DNA of 64,000 nucleotides, taken from assembly GCF_002930105.1 (NCBI RefSeq), contig NZ_PJRN01000005.1:62001-126000 (forward strand), given 5' to 3'. Positions within the stretch are counted from its first letter, which is position 1. Every line of letters starts with the position of its first letter. This DNA is from Billgrantia saliphila (lineage in GTDB: Bacteria; Pseudomonadota; Gammaproteobacteria; Pseudomonadales; Halomonadaceae). Shown here one piece after another: positions 52,261 to 59,842 of this stretch. The notes beneath the pieces are model-generated. The model saw nothing but the letters and a program-made list of their open reading frames with translations. It searched no databases and had not been told where the DNA came from. The translations under genes and the position numbers were made by a program.

Positions 52261-53238
52261 TCAGGCGCCCCACACATCCTTCAATACACGCACCCAGTTC
52301 TCGCCCATGATCTTGCGCACCTGAGTTTCGCTGAAGCCGCGGCGCAGCAGCGCTTCGGTCAGGTTGGGGAACTCGCCGATGGTGCGGATGCCCTCGGGGT
52401 TGATGATCTTGCCGAAGCGGGTCAGGCGCCGGGCATAGCCCTTGTCGTGGGTCAGCCACTCGAAGAAGTCCTGCCCGTGGCCTTGGGTGAAGTCGGTGCC
52501 AATGCCGATGGCGTCCTCGCCGACGATGTTCATCACGTACTCGATGGCCTCGACATAGTCGTCGACGGTGGCATCGACGCCGGCGCGCAGGAAGGGGGTG
52601 AACATGGTCACGCCGACGAAGCCGCCGTGCTCGGCGATGAAGCGCAGCTCCTCGTCGGACTTGTTGCGCGGATGCTCCTTGAGGCCCGACGGCAGGCAGT
52701 GGGAATAGCAGACCGGTTTCTGCGACTCGAGGATGACCTCCTCGGAGGTCTTGGCACCGACGTGTGACAGGTCGCACATGACGCCGACGCGGTTCATCTC
52801 GGCGACGATTTCGCGACCGAAGCCGGAGAGCCCACCGTCGCGCTCGTAGCAGCCGGTGCCCACCAGGTTCTGGGTGTTGTAGCACATCTGCACGATGCCC
52901 ACGCCGAGCTGCTTGAAGATCTCGACGTAGCCGATCTGATCCTCGAAGGCGTGGGCGTTCTGGAAGCCGTAGATGATGCCGGTCTTGCCCTCCTCCTTGG
53001 CTCGGGTAATGTCGGCGGTGGTGCGCACCGGGCGCACCAGGTCGCTGCATTCGGCCATCAGTCGGTTGGAGGCGACGATGTTGTCGACCGTGGCCTGGAA
53101 GCCCTCCCACACCGAAACGGTGCAGTTGGCTGCGGTGAGTCCGCCGCGGCGCATGTCCTCGAACAGCTCGCGGTTCCACTTGGCGATGATCAGGCCATCG
53201 ATGACGATGGCGTCGTCGTGCAGGTCACGGGGAGTCAT
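52261..53238 (-). CDS. Membrane-dipeptidase-like (M19) amidohydrolase of the betaine locus
   Basis: A 325-residue protein of peptidase family M19 (renal dipeptidase). Typical parts are DAIVIDGLIIAKWNRELFED, GFQNAHAFEDQIGYVEIFKQ, VGVMCDLSHVGAKTSEEVI, KPVCYSHCLPSGLKEHPRNK and DAIGIGTDFTQGH. There is no signal peptide, so it is probably cytoplasmic. The first metal motif is VIDGLII instead of the usual DGHND, so it may not be a normal dipeptidase. The same gene heads the dgc operon in Pseudomonas (PA5396 position). It is the first gene of dipeptidase-DUF5943-dgcA-dgcB-etfA-etfB. Confidence 0.88.
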   Translation of the reverse strand: MTPRDLHDDAIVIDGLIIAKWNRELFEDMRRGGLTAANCTVSVWEGFQATVDNIVASNRLMAECSDLVRPVRTTADITRAKEEGKTGIIYGFQNAHAFEDQIGYVEIFKQLGVGIVQMCYNTQNLVGTGCYERDGGLSGFGREIVAEMNRVGVMCDLSHVGAKTSEEVILESQKPVCYSHCLPSGLKEHPRNKSDEELRFIAEHGGFVGVTMFTPFLRAGVDATVDDYVEAIEYVMNIVGEDAIGIGTDFTQGHGQDFFEWLTHDKGYARRLTRFGKIINPEGIRTIGEFPNLTEALLRRGFSETQVRKIMGENWVRVLKDVWGA

Positions 53239-53406
53239 GAGGGTGCTCCGGATCGGGTTGGCTTGACGGCAGCATAGCGCCGGCCAGGTACGGCCCGACT
53301 CCTGAGAGCGACGGCGACCATTCCGAAAACGTCATGTCTGTCGCGACAGCGACGGGCGCCGGGTACTGAGACCGGCAGGATCGAAGTAAACGCGAGTGCC
53401 GAAACG

Positions 53407-53434
53407 CGCCTCTCCCGCCGGGGCGGGAGAGGCG
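53407..53434 (-). terminator. Terminator-like hairpin downstream of gbdR
   Basis: The arms CGCCTCTCCCGCC (53407-53419) and GGCGGGAGAGGCG (53422-53434) pair over 11-13 bp with a tight loop. On the minus strand it is followed by CGTTTCGG. It lies 72 nt after the gbdR stop codon and upstream of the dipeptidase promoter, separating the two units. Confidence 0.7.
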
Positions 53435-53505
53435 ACGCGTCTCGGAAAGGAATTTGACAACAGGCGACGCCGCGGCTTCGCGACAGGTGGCGCCACGCTC
53501 AGGCG

Positions 53506-54666
53506 TTACTGTCGCAAGCGTACGCTGGCGTACGTCGGCTCGCCCCGGGCCTGATCCAGCGCCATCAGCGCCGCGGAAACCGGCTGCTCCGGTACCGGCT
53601 GAAGGGTAACCGGCTCCAGCAGGAGACTGTCGGACGACGACTCGGGAAGCGCCGGCGGGCGCAGCGGGCTGGTGCCCAGCCGCTCCTCCCGCGGCGGCAT
53701 GCCGAAGAACTCCCGGTAGCACTTGGAAAAGTGCGGCGTGGAGACGAAGCCGCAGGCCGAGGCCACCTCGATGATCGACATCGAGGTCTGCTTGAGCAGC
53801 TGGCGCGCCCGGGTGAGGCGCAGCTTGAGGTAGTAGCGCGACGGCGAACAGTCCAGGTACTTCTGGAACAACCGCTCTAGCTGGCGGCGGGAGACGCCGA
53901 CGTAGTCGGCCAGTTCCTCGAGCCCGATGGGCTCCTCCAGGTTGGCCTCCATCAGCGCGACGATCTCCAGCAGCTTGGGCTGGGTGGTGCCCAGCACATG
54001 CTTGAGCGGCACCCGCTGGTGGTCGTTCTCGCCGCGCATGCGCTCGCAGATGAACATCTCGGAGATGCCCGCCGAGAGTTCTCGGCCATGCTCGCGGCCG
54101 ATCAGGGTCAGCATCATATCGAGCGGCGCGGTGCCGCCGGAGGCGGTGGCTCGGTCGCGGTCGATGGAGAACAGCCGCGTGGTTAGCACGGCACGGGGGA
54201 ACGACTCGCGCATCGCCGCCAGGCACTCCCAGTGCACGCTGGTCTCGTAGCCGTCGAGCAGCCCCGCCTTGCCCAGCGCCCAGCTGCCGGTACAGATGCC
54301 GCCCAGCCGGCGCGACAGGCGCGCCTGGGACTGCAACCAGCTGACGTGCTCGCGCTGCACGGCGCGGGCCGGTCCCACGCCGCCGCAGACAATCACCATG
54401 TCCAGCGCCAGCGGCATGGTGATAGCGCCGTCCGGGGTGACCCGCAGTCCATCGCTGGCCGGTATCGGCCCGCCATCCACGCTCAGCGTGAACCAGCGGT
54501 ACAGCTCGCGACCGGCCAGCTGGTTGGCCATGCGCAGCGGTTCGATGGCCGAGGCCAGCGAGAACAGTGTGAAGTTTTCCAGCAGCAGGAAACCCAGGGT
54601 CTGGGGGACCGGTGCCTTGCGTGGGGACTGGCTGGAAGCGGACGAAGCCGTGGATGACGTAGCCAT
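53506..54666 (-). CDS. gbdR: AraC-family activator of betaine catabolism, GbdR-type
   Basis: A 386-residue cytoplasmic regulator. The N-terminal DJ-1/PfpI-like (GATase1) domain covers residues 20-210 (TLGFLLLENFTLFSLASAIE, VIVCGGVGPARAVQREHV, GGICTGSWALGKAGLLDGY). The C-terminal AraC helix-turn-helix pair includes LEELADYVGVSRRQLERLFQ and IIEVASACGFVSTPHFSKCY. Length and architecture match GbdR, which senses betaine and dimethylglycine and activates gbcAB, dgcAB and related genes. The ATG at 54666 lies 7 nt behind GGAG; an ATG two codons earlier overlaps that site. It lies next to the dgc operon, supporting the identity. Confidence 0.9.
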   Translation of the reverse strand: MATSSTASSASSQSPRKAPVPQTLGFLLLENFTLFSLASAIEPLRMANQLAGRELYRWFTLSVDGGPIPASDGLRVTPDGAITMPLALDMVIVCGGVGPARAVQREHVSWLQSQARLSRRLGGICTGSWALGKAGLLDGYETSVHWECLAAMRESFPRAVLTTRLFSIDRDRATASGGTAPLDMMLTLIGREHGRELSAGISEMFICERMRGENDHQRVPLKHVLGTTQPKLLEIVALMEANLEEPIGLEELADYVGVSRRQLERLFQKYLDCSPSRYYLKLRLTRARQLLKQTSMSIIEVASACGFVSTPHFSKCYREFFGMPPREERLGTSPLRPPALPESSSDSLLLEPVTLQPVPEQPVSAALMALDQARGEPTYASVRLRQ

Positions 54667-54923
54667 GATCATACTCCGATGCCGTGTGTCGTTATGGTTG
54701 TCGGCATGTTTACCCGTCAGGGTGCTGTGTCAGGGTCGTGGGTCGGTGCCTTGAGGTGTCGCGATCAGGCAAGGTTGACTGTCACGATATTCCAAATTGT
54801 CGCTCTCGGATACGTCAAAATCGGCCATTCGCGAGAAGGCCGCCAGCCATGCGGCCCTTCGGTGTCGCAACCAGACGTCATAAGCGTCGCTCGTGGACAA
54901 GAGTGGCGTGCCGGATGACTGCC
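54667..54923. other. Gap upstream of gbdR (257 bp)
   Basis: This stretch holds the promoter of gbdR and the 3' flank of the ThDP enzyme gene. A hairpin AAGGCCGC / GCGGCCCTT with one bulge (about 54836-54863) may end the ThDP-enzyme transcript. I see no convincing gene in it. Confidence 0.4.
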
Positions 54924-56582
54924 TCACGCCTTGGGCGGCGTGGCATGCGGCGTGTCGGCGGGCATGCGTATCTCCAGCAGCGCCGATCCCGCATGGGCCT
55001 GGCAGCGGGCCAGCGCCTCCGGCAGTTGGTCGTTGCGCTCGATGGCTTCGCCATGCAGTCCGAATCCCTTGGCCAGGGTGACGAAGTCGGGGTTGATCAG
55101 CTCGGTTCCCGAGACCCGTCCGGGGAAGCGTCGCTCCTGATGCATGCGGATCGTCCCGTAACTGCCGTTGTTGACCACCACGAACAGGATTTTCAATCCC
55201 AGCATGCGGGCCGTCGCCAGCTCCTGGATACTCATCAGCGCACAGCCATCGCCACCGAAGGCGACAACGCTGCGCTCCGGCAGGGCCAGTTTGGCGCCGA
55301 TGGCCGCCGGGAAACCATACCCCATGGCACCGCTGGTCGGCGCCAGCTGCGAACGAAAGGCGTGAAACGTCAGGTAGCGCTGCAGCCAGAGGGTGTAATT
55401 GCCCGCACCGTTGGCGTAGACCGTATCCTTGGGCAGGGCTTCGGCGATCGTCGCCACGACGGTCTGCATGTCCAGGTCGCCCTCGGCGGGCTCGACCTTG
55501 GCGTAAGCCTCGAAGGCCTGCCTCGCCTGGGCCAGGTAGGCTCGACGCGCCATCTCACCCCGCGGGGGTAGCGTCGCCAGCGCTTCGGCGAACTCCGGCG
55601 AGGTCGCGTTGATCGGCATGCCGTGGTAGACCCGGCCCAGCTCGCCGATATCCGCATGCACGTGGATGAACCGCTGTCGCGGTCGTGGCGAGGCCAGCAG
55701 GGTATAGCCCTGCGTGGTGGCCTCGCCCAGCCTGGCGCCCAGTGCGATGACCAGGTCGGCCCGCTCCACCAGCGCATTGGCCTGCGCCGGCGCGCCCAGG
55801 CCGAGGCGCCCGACATAGGCCGGCGAATCGTTATCGACGAAGTCCTGGCAGCGGAACGAGGCCAGGATCGGCACGTGATGCGCTTCGGCGAACTGGCGCA
55901 GGTGTTCGCCGGCCCGAGCGCTCCAGTCGCCACCGCCGACGATCAGCACCGGACGCTGCGCCTCCTCCAGGGCTTCGGAGACACGCACCAGCGACTGCGG
56001 ATCGGGAGCGATGGGGACGCGACTTGCGGCCGGAGCGTCTTCGACGCGGACCATGTCGTCGAGCATGTCTTCGGGCAGCGAGACGACCACCGGGCCGGGG
56101 CGACCGGAAATCGCCGTCTGGAAGGCGCGCGCCAGCACTTCCGGCAGGCGCCTGGCATCGTCCACCTCGGTGACCCATTTGGCCACGGGGCCGAACATCT
56201 GGCGATAGTCGATCTCCTGAAAGGCCTCGCGCTCGCGCATGTGGCGTGCGACCTGGCCGATGAACAGGATCATCGGCGTCGAATCCTGGCGCGCGGTGTG
56301 CACGCCAATGCTGGCGTGGCATGCACCCGGTCCGCGCGTGACGAAGCAGATACCCGGCAACCCCGTCATCTTGGCATGGGCTTCGGCCATGTTGGACGCC
56401 CCCGACTCATGCCGGCAGGTGACCAGTTTCAAGCGCTCTCGGCGATCGTACAGCGCGTCCAGCACGCTGAGATAGCTTTCGCCGGGCACGGCGAAAGCCT
56501 GCGTCACGCCGTTGTTCAGCAGTGCATCGACCAGTACCTGTGCGCCCGTGCGCGGGGCTTGTTCCTCGTGTGAGTCAGCCAT
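54924..56582 (-). CDS. Thiamine-diphosphate-dependent enzyme (acetolactate-synthase-like), unknown substrate
   Basis: A 552-residue cytoplasmic ThDP enzyme with the usual three domains. The PYR domain has the catalytic Glu in AFAVPGESYLSVLDALYD, followed by TCRHESGASNMAEAHAKMTG and CFVTRGPGACHASIGVH. The middle domain has PVLIVGGGDWSARAGEHL. The PP domain has the Mg2+ motif FGGDGCALMSIQEL...NNGSYGTI. It belongs to the broad 2-oxo-acid decarboxylase/carboligase group; acetolactate synthase itself is unlikely because no small subunit gene is near. GAGG stands before the ATG at 56582. It follows the NIPSNAP gene by 13 nt. Confidence 0.88.
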   Translation of the reverse strand: MADSHEEQAPRTGAQVLVDALLNNGVTQAFAVPGESYLSVLDALYDRRERLKLVTCRHESGASNMAEAHAKMTGLPGICFVTRGPGACHASIGVHTARQDSTPMILFIGQVARHMREREAFQEIDYRQMFGPVAKWVTEVDDARRLPEVLARAFQTAISGRPGPVVVSLPEDMLDDMVRVEDAPAASRVPIAPDPQSLVRVSEALEEAQRPVLIVGGGDWSARAGEHLRQFAEAHHVPILASFRCQDFVDNDSPAYVGRLGLGAPAQANALVERADLVIALGARLGEATTQGYTLLASPRPRQRFIHVHADIGELGRVYHGMPINATSPEFAEALATLPPRGEMARRAYLAQARQAFEAYAKVEPAEGDLDMQTVVATIAEALPKDTVYANGAGNYTLWLQRYLTFHAFRSQLAPTSGAMGYGFPAAIGAKLALPERSVVAFGGDGCALMSIQELATARMLGLKILFVVVNNGSYGTIRMHQERRFPGRVSGTELINPDFVTLAKGFGLHGEAIERNDQLPEALARCQAHAGSALLEIRMPADTPHATPPKA

Positions 56583-56595
56583 AGTCACCTCGGTT

Positions 56596-56913
56596 TCACA
56601 TGGGGGAAAAGCGGGAGGGGCGCAGCAGCTTGTTGCTCTGATGCTGGACGTTGCCCGCCTCGGCGCTCTTCTTGCGGTAGGCAATCCAGTCGGGGTCCTT
56701 CTCCATGGCGGTGCGACGTGCCTCCCGGTCCGCTGCGCTCTCGTAGCCCCACAGGTGCACGACTTGGTTCAACTCCCCCGTCTCGGTAACGAAATAGCCC
56801 AGCAGATGGCCCAGGTGCCGTTGTTGGATCGGTAGCCCCTCGCGCTCGTAGAGCTCGAGATAAGCGTTCAGACGGCCCGGGACCATCGTGTAGGTGCGTA
56901 GATCGACAAGCAT
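56596..56913 (-). CDS. NIPSNAP family protein
   Basis: A 105-residue protein with the dimeric alpha-beta-barrel NIPSNAP fold: LVDLRTYTMVPGRLNAYLEL, GLPIQQRHLGHLLGYFVTET, VVHLWGYESAADREARR and DPDWIAYRKKS. Members are often found beside catabolic enzymes; their biochemical role is largely unknown. AGAGG stands before the ATG. It is the first gene of the minus-strand pair with the ThDP enzyme, and its promoter holds a palindromic operator-like site. Confidence 0.9.
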   Translation of the reverse strand: MLVDLRTYTMVPGRLNAYLELYEREGLPIQQRHLGHLLGYFVTETGELNQVVHLWGYESAADREARRTAMEKDPDWIAYRKKSAEAGNVQHQSNKLLRPSRFSPM

Positions 56914-56962
56914 GGCACTACCTCTTTCGTTTGGCGATTTGGGGGGAAGGTGAAACCATTAG

Positions 56963-56981
56963 TAATACATACTATGTATTA
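56963..56981. promoter_or_regulatory. Perfect palindrome, probable operator 1 of the ThDP/Tct module
   Basis: TAATACATA (56963-56971), C, TATGTATTA (56973-56981) is a perfect 9+1+9 palindrome. It lies 50 bp before the NIPSNAP start and 127 bp before the dehydrogenase start, in the divergent promoter region. The form fits a GntR/FCD-type operator, and such a regulator gene closes the cluster. Confidence 0.65.
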
Positions 56982-57077
56982 TCAACTTTGCAACCCTAGG
57001 CACGAAGAGGTGATAGCACGGTGTATCTACTACTAAAGGCGGATATCACGGTGTCGGCTTGGTCGCTACGTTATTTG

Positions 57078-57091
57078 TATGATGTATGACT
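57078..57091 (+). promoter_or_regulatory. Operator-like site 2 before the dehydrogenase gene
   Basis: TATGATGTATGACT lies 17 bp before the ATG of the dehydrogenase gene. The same 14-mer occurs on the opposite strand at 62259-62272 before the GntR regulator gene, and both are followed by AAT. Repetition at two promoters of one cluster suggests a shared regulator. Placement so close to the start fits repression. Confidence 0.65.
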
Positions 57092-57107
57092 TAATGGATA
57101 CGACACC

Positions 57108-58127
57108 ATGACGGCGATCCCTTTTAATACTCTGGTCCATACCCTGGAGCGGGTCCTGCAGCGCGCCGGGCTGACAAGCGCGGATGCGGAGCTCTGCGCC
57201 CGCATTCATGCCGAGAGCACCTGGGACGGTGTCGCCTCGCATGGCGTCGGTCGCATCGCTCGCTTCGTCGATTACGTTCGCCGCGGCTGGGTCGATCCTA
57301 GCGCCACGCCGGAGCGGATTCATGCCTTGGGTGCGCTGGAAGTCCACGACGGTCACTTCGGCATCGGGATTCGCAATGCCATGCAGGCCACCGAGCGCGC
57401 CATGTCGCTCGCCGAGGAGCACGGCATGGGAGTCGTTGCCCTGCGCGACACCACCCATTGGATGCGCGGCGGTAGTTATGGCTGGCATGCCGTGGAGCAT
57501 GGCTATGCCGCGCTGATGTGGACCAATACGGAATCGTGCATGCCGGCCTGGGGTTCGTCGCAGCAGAGCATCGGCAATAACCCGCTGGTCATGGGCGTGC
57601 CGGGCGAGAGCCCGCTGGTGCTCGACATGGCCATGTCGCAGTTCTCCTACGGCAAGCTCCAGACGCTGCGCCAGCAGGGCAGACAACTCCCCATCGACGG
57701 CGGCTTCGACGCCCAGGGCGAGCTGACCCGGGAGCCCGCGGCGGTCGAAGCCACGCGCCGCATTCTTCCTACCGGGTACTGGAAAGGCTCCGGTCTGGCC
57801 ATCCTGCTCGACGCGCTCGCGGCGCTGCTGGCCCAGGGCCGGCCCAGCCACGAGATCGACAAGCTGCAGCGGGGCAGCGGCACCGGCTGCTGCCAGGTCT
57901 TCATGCTCTTCGATCCCCGCCATCTGGGCGGTCAGGATCTCTGCCGTCAGTTGGTGGACGGCATTACCGCCCACCTGGCATCGGCCGCGCCGGACGAGGG
58001 GGGCGCTCCCGTGCGCTGGCCGGGCAAGGCGACCAGTGAGCAGAGGCGACGAGACAAGCATGCGCCGGGGGCGGCCGTGGAGATCGACGACGCGACCTGG
58101 AACGACATCCTCGCGCTCGCGGAGTGA
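57108..58127 (+). CDS. Malate/L-lactate (YiaK/DlgD-type) NAD(P)-dependent 2-hydroxyacid dehydrogenase
   Basis: A 339-residue cytoplasmic oxidoreductase of the Ldh2 family, unrelated to Rossmann-fold lactate dehydrogenase. Family blocks are STWDGVASHGVGRIARFVDY, VVALRDTTHWMRGGSYGWHA, IGNNPLVMGVPGESPLVLDM, SQFSYGKLQTLRQQGRQLP and PTGYWKGSGLAILLDALAAL. The nearest named relative by pattern is 2,3-diketo-L-gulonate reductase (YiaK), but malate, sulfolactate and ureidoglycolate dehydrogenases share this fold, so the substrate is open. It starts the plus-strand unit with the Tct transporter. Its weak GGA ribosome binding site is ordinary for this start. Confidence 0.87.
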   Translation: MTAIPFNTLVHTLERVLQRAGLTSADAELCARIHAESTWDGVASHGVGRIARFVDYVRRGWVDPSATPERIHALGALEVHDGHFGIGIRNAMQATERAMSLAEEHGMGVVALRDTTHWMRGGSYGWHAVEHGYAALMWTNTESCMPAWGSSQQSIGNNPLVMGVPGESPLVLDMAMSQFSYGKLQTLRQQGRQLPIDGGFDAQGELTREPAAVEATRRILPTGYWKGSGLAILLDALAALLAQGRPSHEIDKLQRGSGTGCCQVFMLFDPRHLGGQDLCRQLVDGITAHLASAAPDEGGAPVRWPGKATSEQRRRDKHAPGAAVEIDDATWNDILALAE

Positions 58128-58238
58128 CGCCCCTGCCTGCGCGGTGTCTGCAACGAGGCATGATGGGCGGCTCGCCCGGTCGGGCGCCGCCCCTGACGAC
58201 AGCAAAATGACGAAGCCAATAACAAGAGGAGTACCACT

Positions 58239-59210
58239 ATGCTCAAGACAGCCATGGGGCTTGCCTGCGCTCTGACGCTGGTGACCGCCCCGGTCAACGC
58301 CGCGGAGGAGTACCCGACCCGTGACATCCGCATGATCGTGCCATGGGGCGCCGGAGGCGGCACCGACGGTATCGTGCGCAAGATCACCGACCTGGCGGAA
58401 GAGCCACTATCCGGCACCGTCTACGTCGAGAACATCGAGGGCGGCATGAGCGGCAACGGCCTGATCCAGCTGATCAACGCCAAGGCCGACGGCTACACCC
58501 TCGGTGCCCTGACCTACGACAGCGTCATCACCGTGCCGTGGCAGGACATGCTGCCGGGCTACAGTGTCGACGAGATGGACCTGATCGCACGCATCACCAG
58601 CGAACCCGACGCAATCATCGTGCCGGCCGACTCGGAGCACGACAGCTTCGAAGCGCTGATCGAGGCAGCCAAGGCCGAGCCCGGCGCCATTCGCGCCGGC
58701 ATTCAGAACATGGGAGCGCGCACCCACCTGACGCTGCTCCAGCTGATGGATGCGACCGGCGCCGACTTCAAGATCATCTCCTATCCCGGTGGCGCCGCGC
58801 CGCAGAAGGAGGCGCTGCTGAACGGCGAGATCGACCTTGCGGTCACCAGCCTTGGCGATTTCGCTTCGCTCATCGAGGGGGGCGATGCGCGCGGCCTGAT
58901 CGAATTCACCGACGTGCAGAGCCAGTCGTTCCCGGATGTGCCGCCCGCCTCCGAACGCGACCTCGATATCCAGATGGGCAGTTTCATCATCCTGGCCGCC
59001 CCGGCCGGCACGCCGGAACCGATCCTGGACGAGCTCGAAGCGGCCTACCAGGCAGCCTACGAAAGCGACGAATTCCAGGACTGGCTGGTCGACGTCGGGG
59101 TAACGCCGAACTGGCTGGGACGCGACGAAGTCACCGAATGGGTCGACACCACCCAGGAGGAGATCTTCGCCACCATGGAGGAACTCCAGGAACAGGGCAT
59201 TCTCGACTAG
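58239..59210 (+). CDS. tctC: Tripartite tricarboxylate transporter binding protein TctC
   Basis: A 323-residue secreted binding protein of the TctC/Bug family. The signal peptide MLKTAMGLACALTLVTAPVN ends near AAEE. The opening YPTRDIRMIVPWGAGGGTDG is diagnostic. Further blocks are NIEGGMSGNGLIQLINAKADG, written here across a loop, and ISYPGGAAPQKEALLNGEID. It captures a carboxylate (citrate, tartrate or similar) and hands it to TctAB. GAGGAG stands 7 nt before the ATG. It lies 111 nt after the dehydrogenase gene. Confidence 0.93.
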   Translation: MLKTAMGLACALTLVTAPVNAAEEYPTRDIRMIVPWGAGGGTDGIVRKITDLAEEPLSGTVYVENIEGGMSGNGLIQLINAKADGYTLGALTYDSVITVPWQDMLPGYSVDEMDLIARITSEPDAIIVPADSEHDSFEALIEAAKAEPGAIRAGIQNMGARTHLTLLQLMDATGADFKIISYPGGAAPQKEALLNGEIDLAVTSLGDFASLIEGGDARGLIEFTDVQSQSFPDVPPASERDLDIQMGSFIILAAPAGTPEPILDELEAAYQAAYESDEFQDWLVDVGVTPNWLGRDEVTEWVDTTQEEIFATMEELQEQGILD

Positions 59211-59322
59211 GCCGACGCAGACGCGCCTCGCCATGGCCGTCTGGCGCCCCGCCGCGCGAAGTGCCGCCTCCGCCGTGCAACTGCGCGGCGGGGCTATCCC
59301 CTACAGCGAGAGAGGTGGAACC

Positions 59323-59838
59323 TTGAAGCTCCCCTACTCATTCAGTGGAAAGTGGATCGTGCCCGTCCTGCTGCTGGCTGTCACCACGATCTATCTCGTG
59401 AATGCCCTGCAAATGATGCCGCCGATCAAGCGTGGCGACATCACGGCGTCGTTTTTTCCGGTCGTACTCGCCGTGATCATGTACCTCTCGATCGGCGTCG
59501 TGCTCTGGCAAGGGCGCAGCGAAGCCGGCAAGGGCGCGGCTCCCGAGACGCCGCCTGCCGCGGGCGCCGAGGCCAGCGTCCCAGCGCTGAACCGCTTCGG
59601 CGCGCTGTGGGTCACCTTGGTGACCGGCCTGTATATCGGCGTCTTCTCGGTCATCGGCTACTCCCTCTCCACGTTTCTCTACGTGCTGCTGCTGACGTTC
59701 CTGTTCGGCAACCCCCGTCCCGGCAAGGGAGGTCGTGCCTGGATCGTCAAGATCGCCGCCGCCCTCGTCATCACCCTGCTCGGTTACGCCCTGTTCGAGC
59801 TCATCTTCCAGGTTCGCTTGCCCACCCTGTGGACGTAA
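59323..59838 (+). CDS. tctB: Tripartite tricarboxylate transporter small membrane subunit TctB
   Basis: A 171-residue inner-membrane protein with four helices (VPVLLLAVTTIYLVNALQM, FFPVVLAVIMYLSIGVVLW, ALWVTLVTGLYIGVFSVIGY, IAAALVITLLGYALFELIF) and a polar loop after the second. TctB proteins vary in sequence but keep this layout. The start is a TTG at 59323 behind AGAGGTGG; the longer frame from 59233 is poorly supported. It lies 4 nt before tctA. Confidence 0.87.
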   Translation: MKLPYSFSGKWIVPVLLLAVTTIYLVNALQMMPPIKRGDITASFFPVVLAVIMYLSIGVVLWQGRSEAGKGAAPETPPAAGAEASVPALNRFGALWVTLVTGLYIGVFSVIGYSLSTFLYVLLLTFLFGNPRPGKGGRAWIVKIAAALVITLLGYALFELIFQVRLPTLWT

Positions 59839-59842
59839 CGGT

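Noticed and set aside
54924..56582. Acetolactate synthase of branched-chain amino-acid synthesis
   Set aside because: No regulatory small subunit gene is adjacent, and the gene sits in a catabolic, transporter-linked cluster with a GntR regulator.
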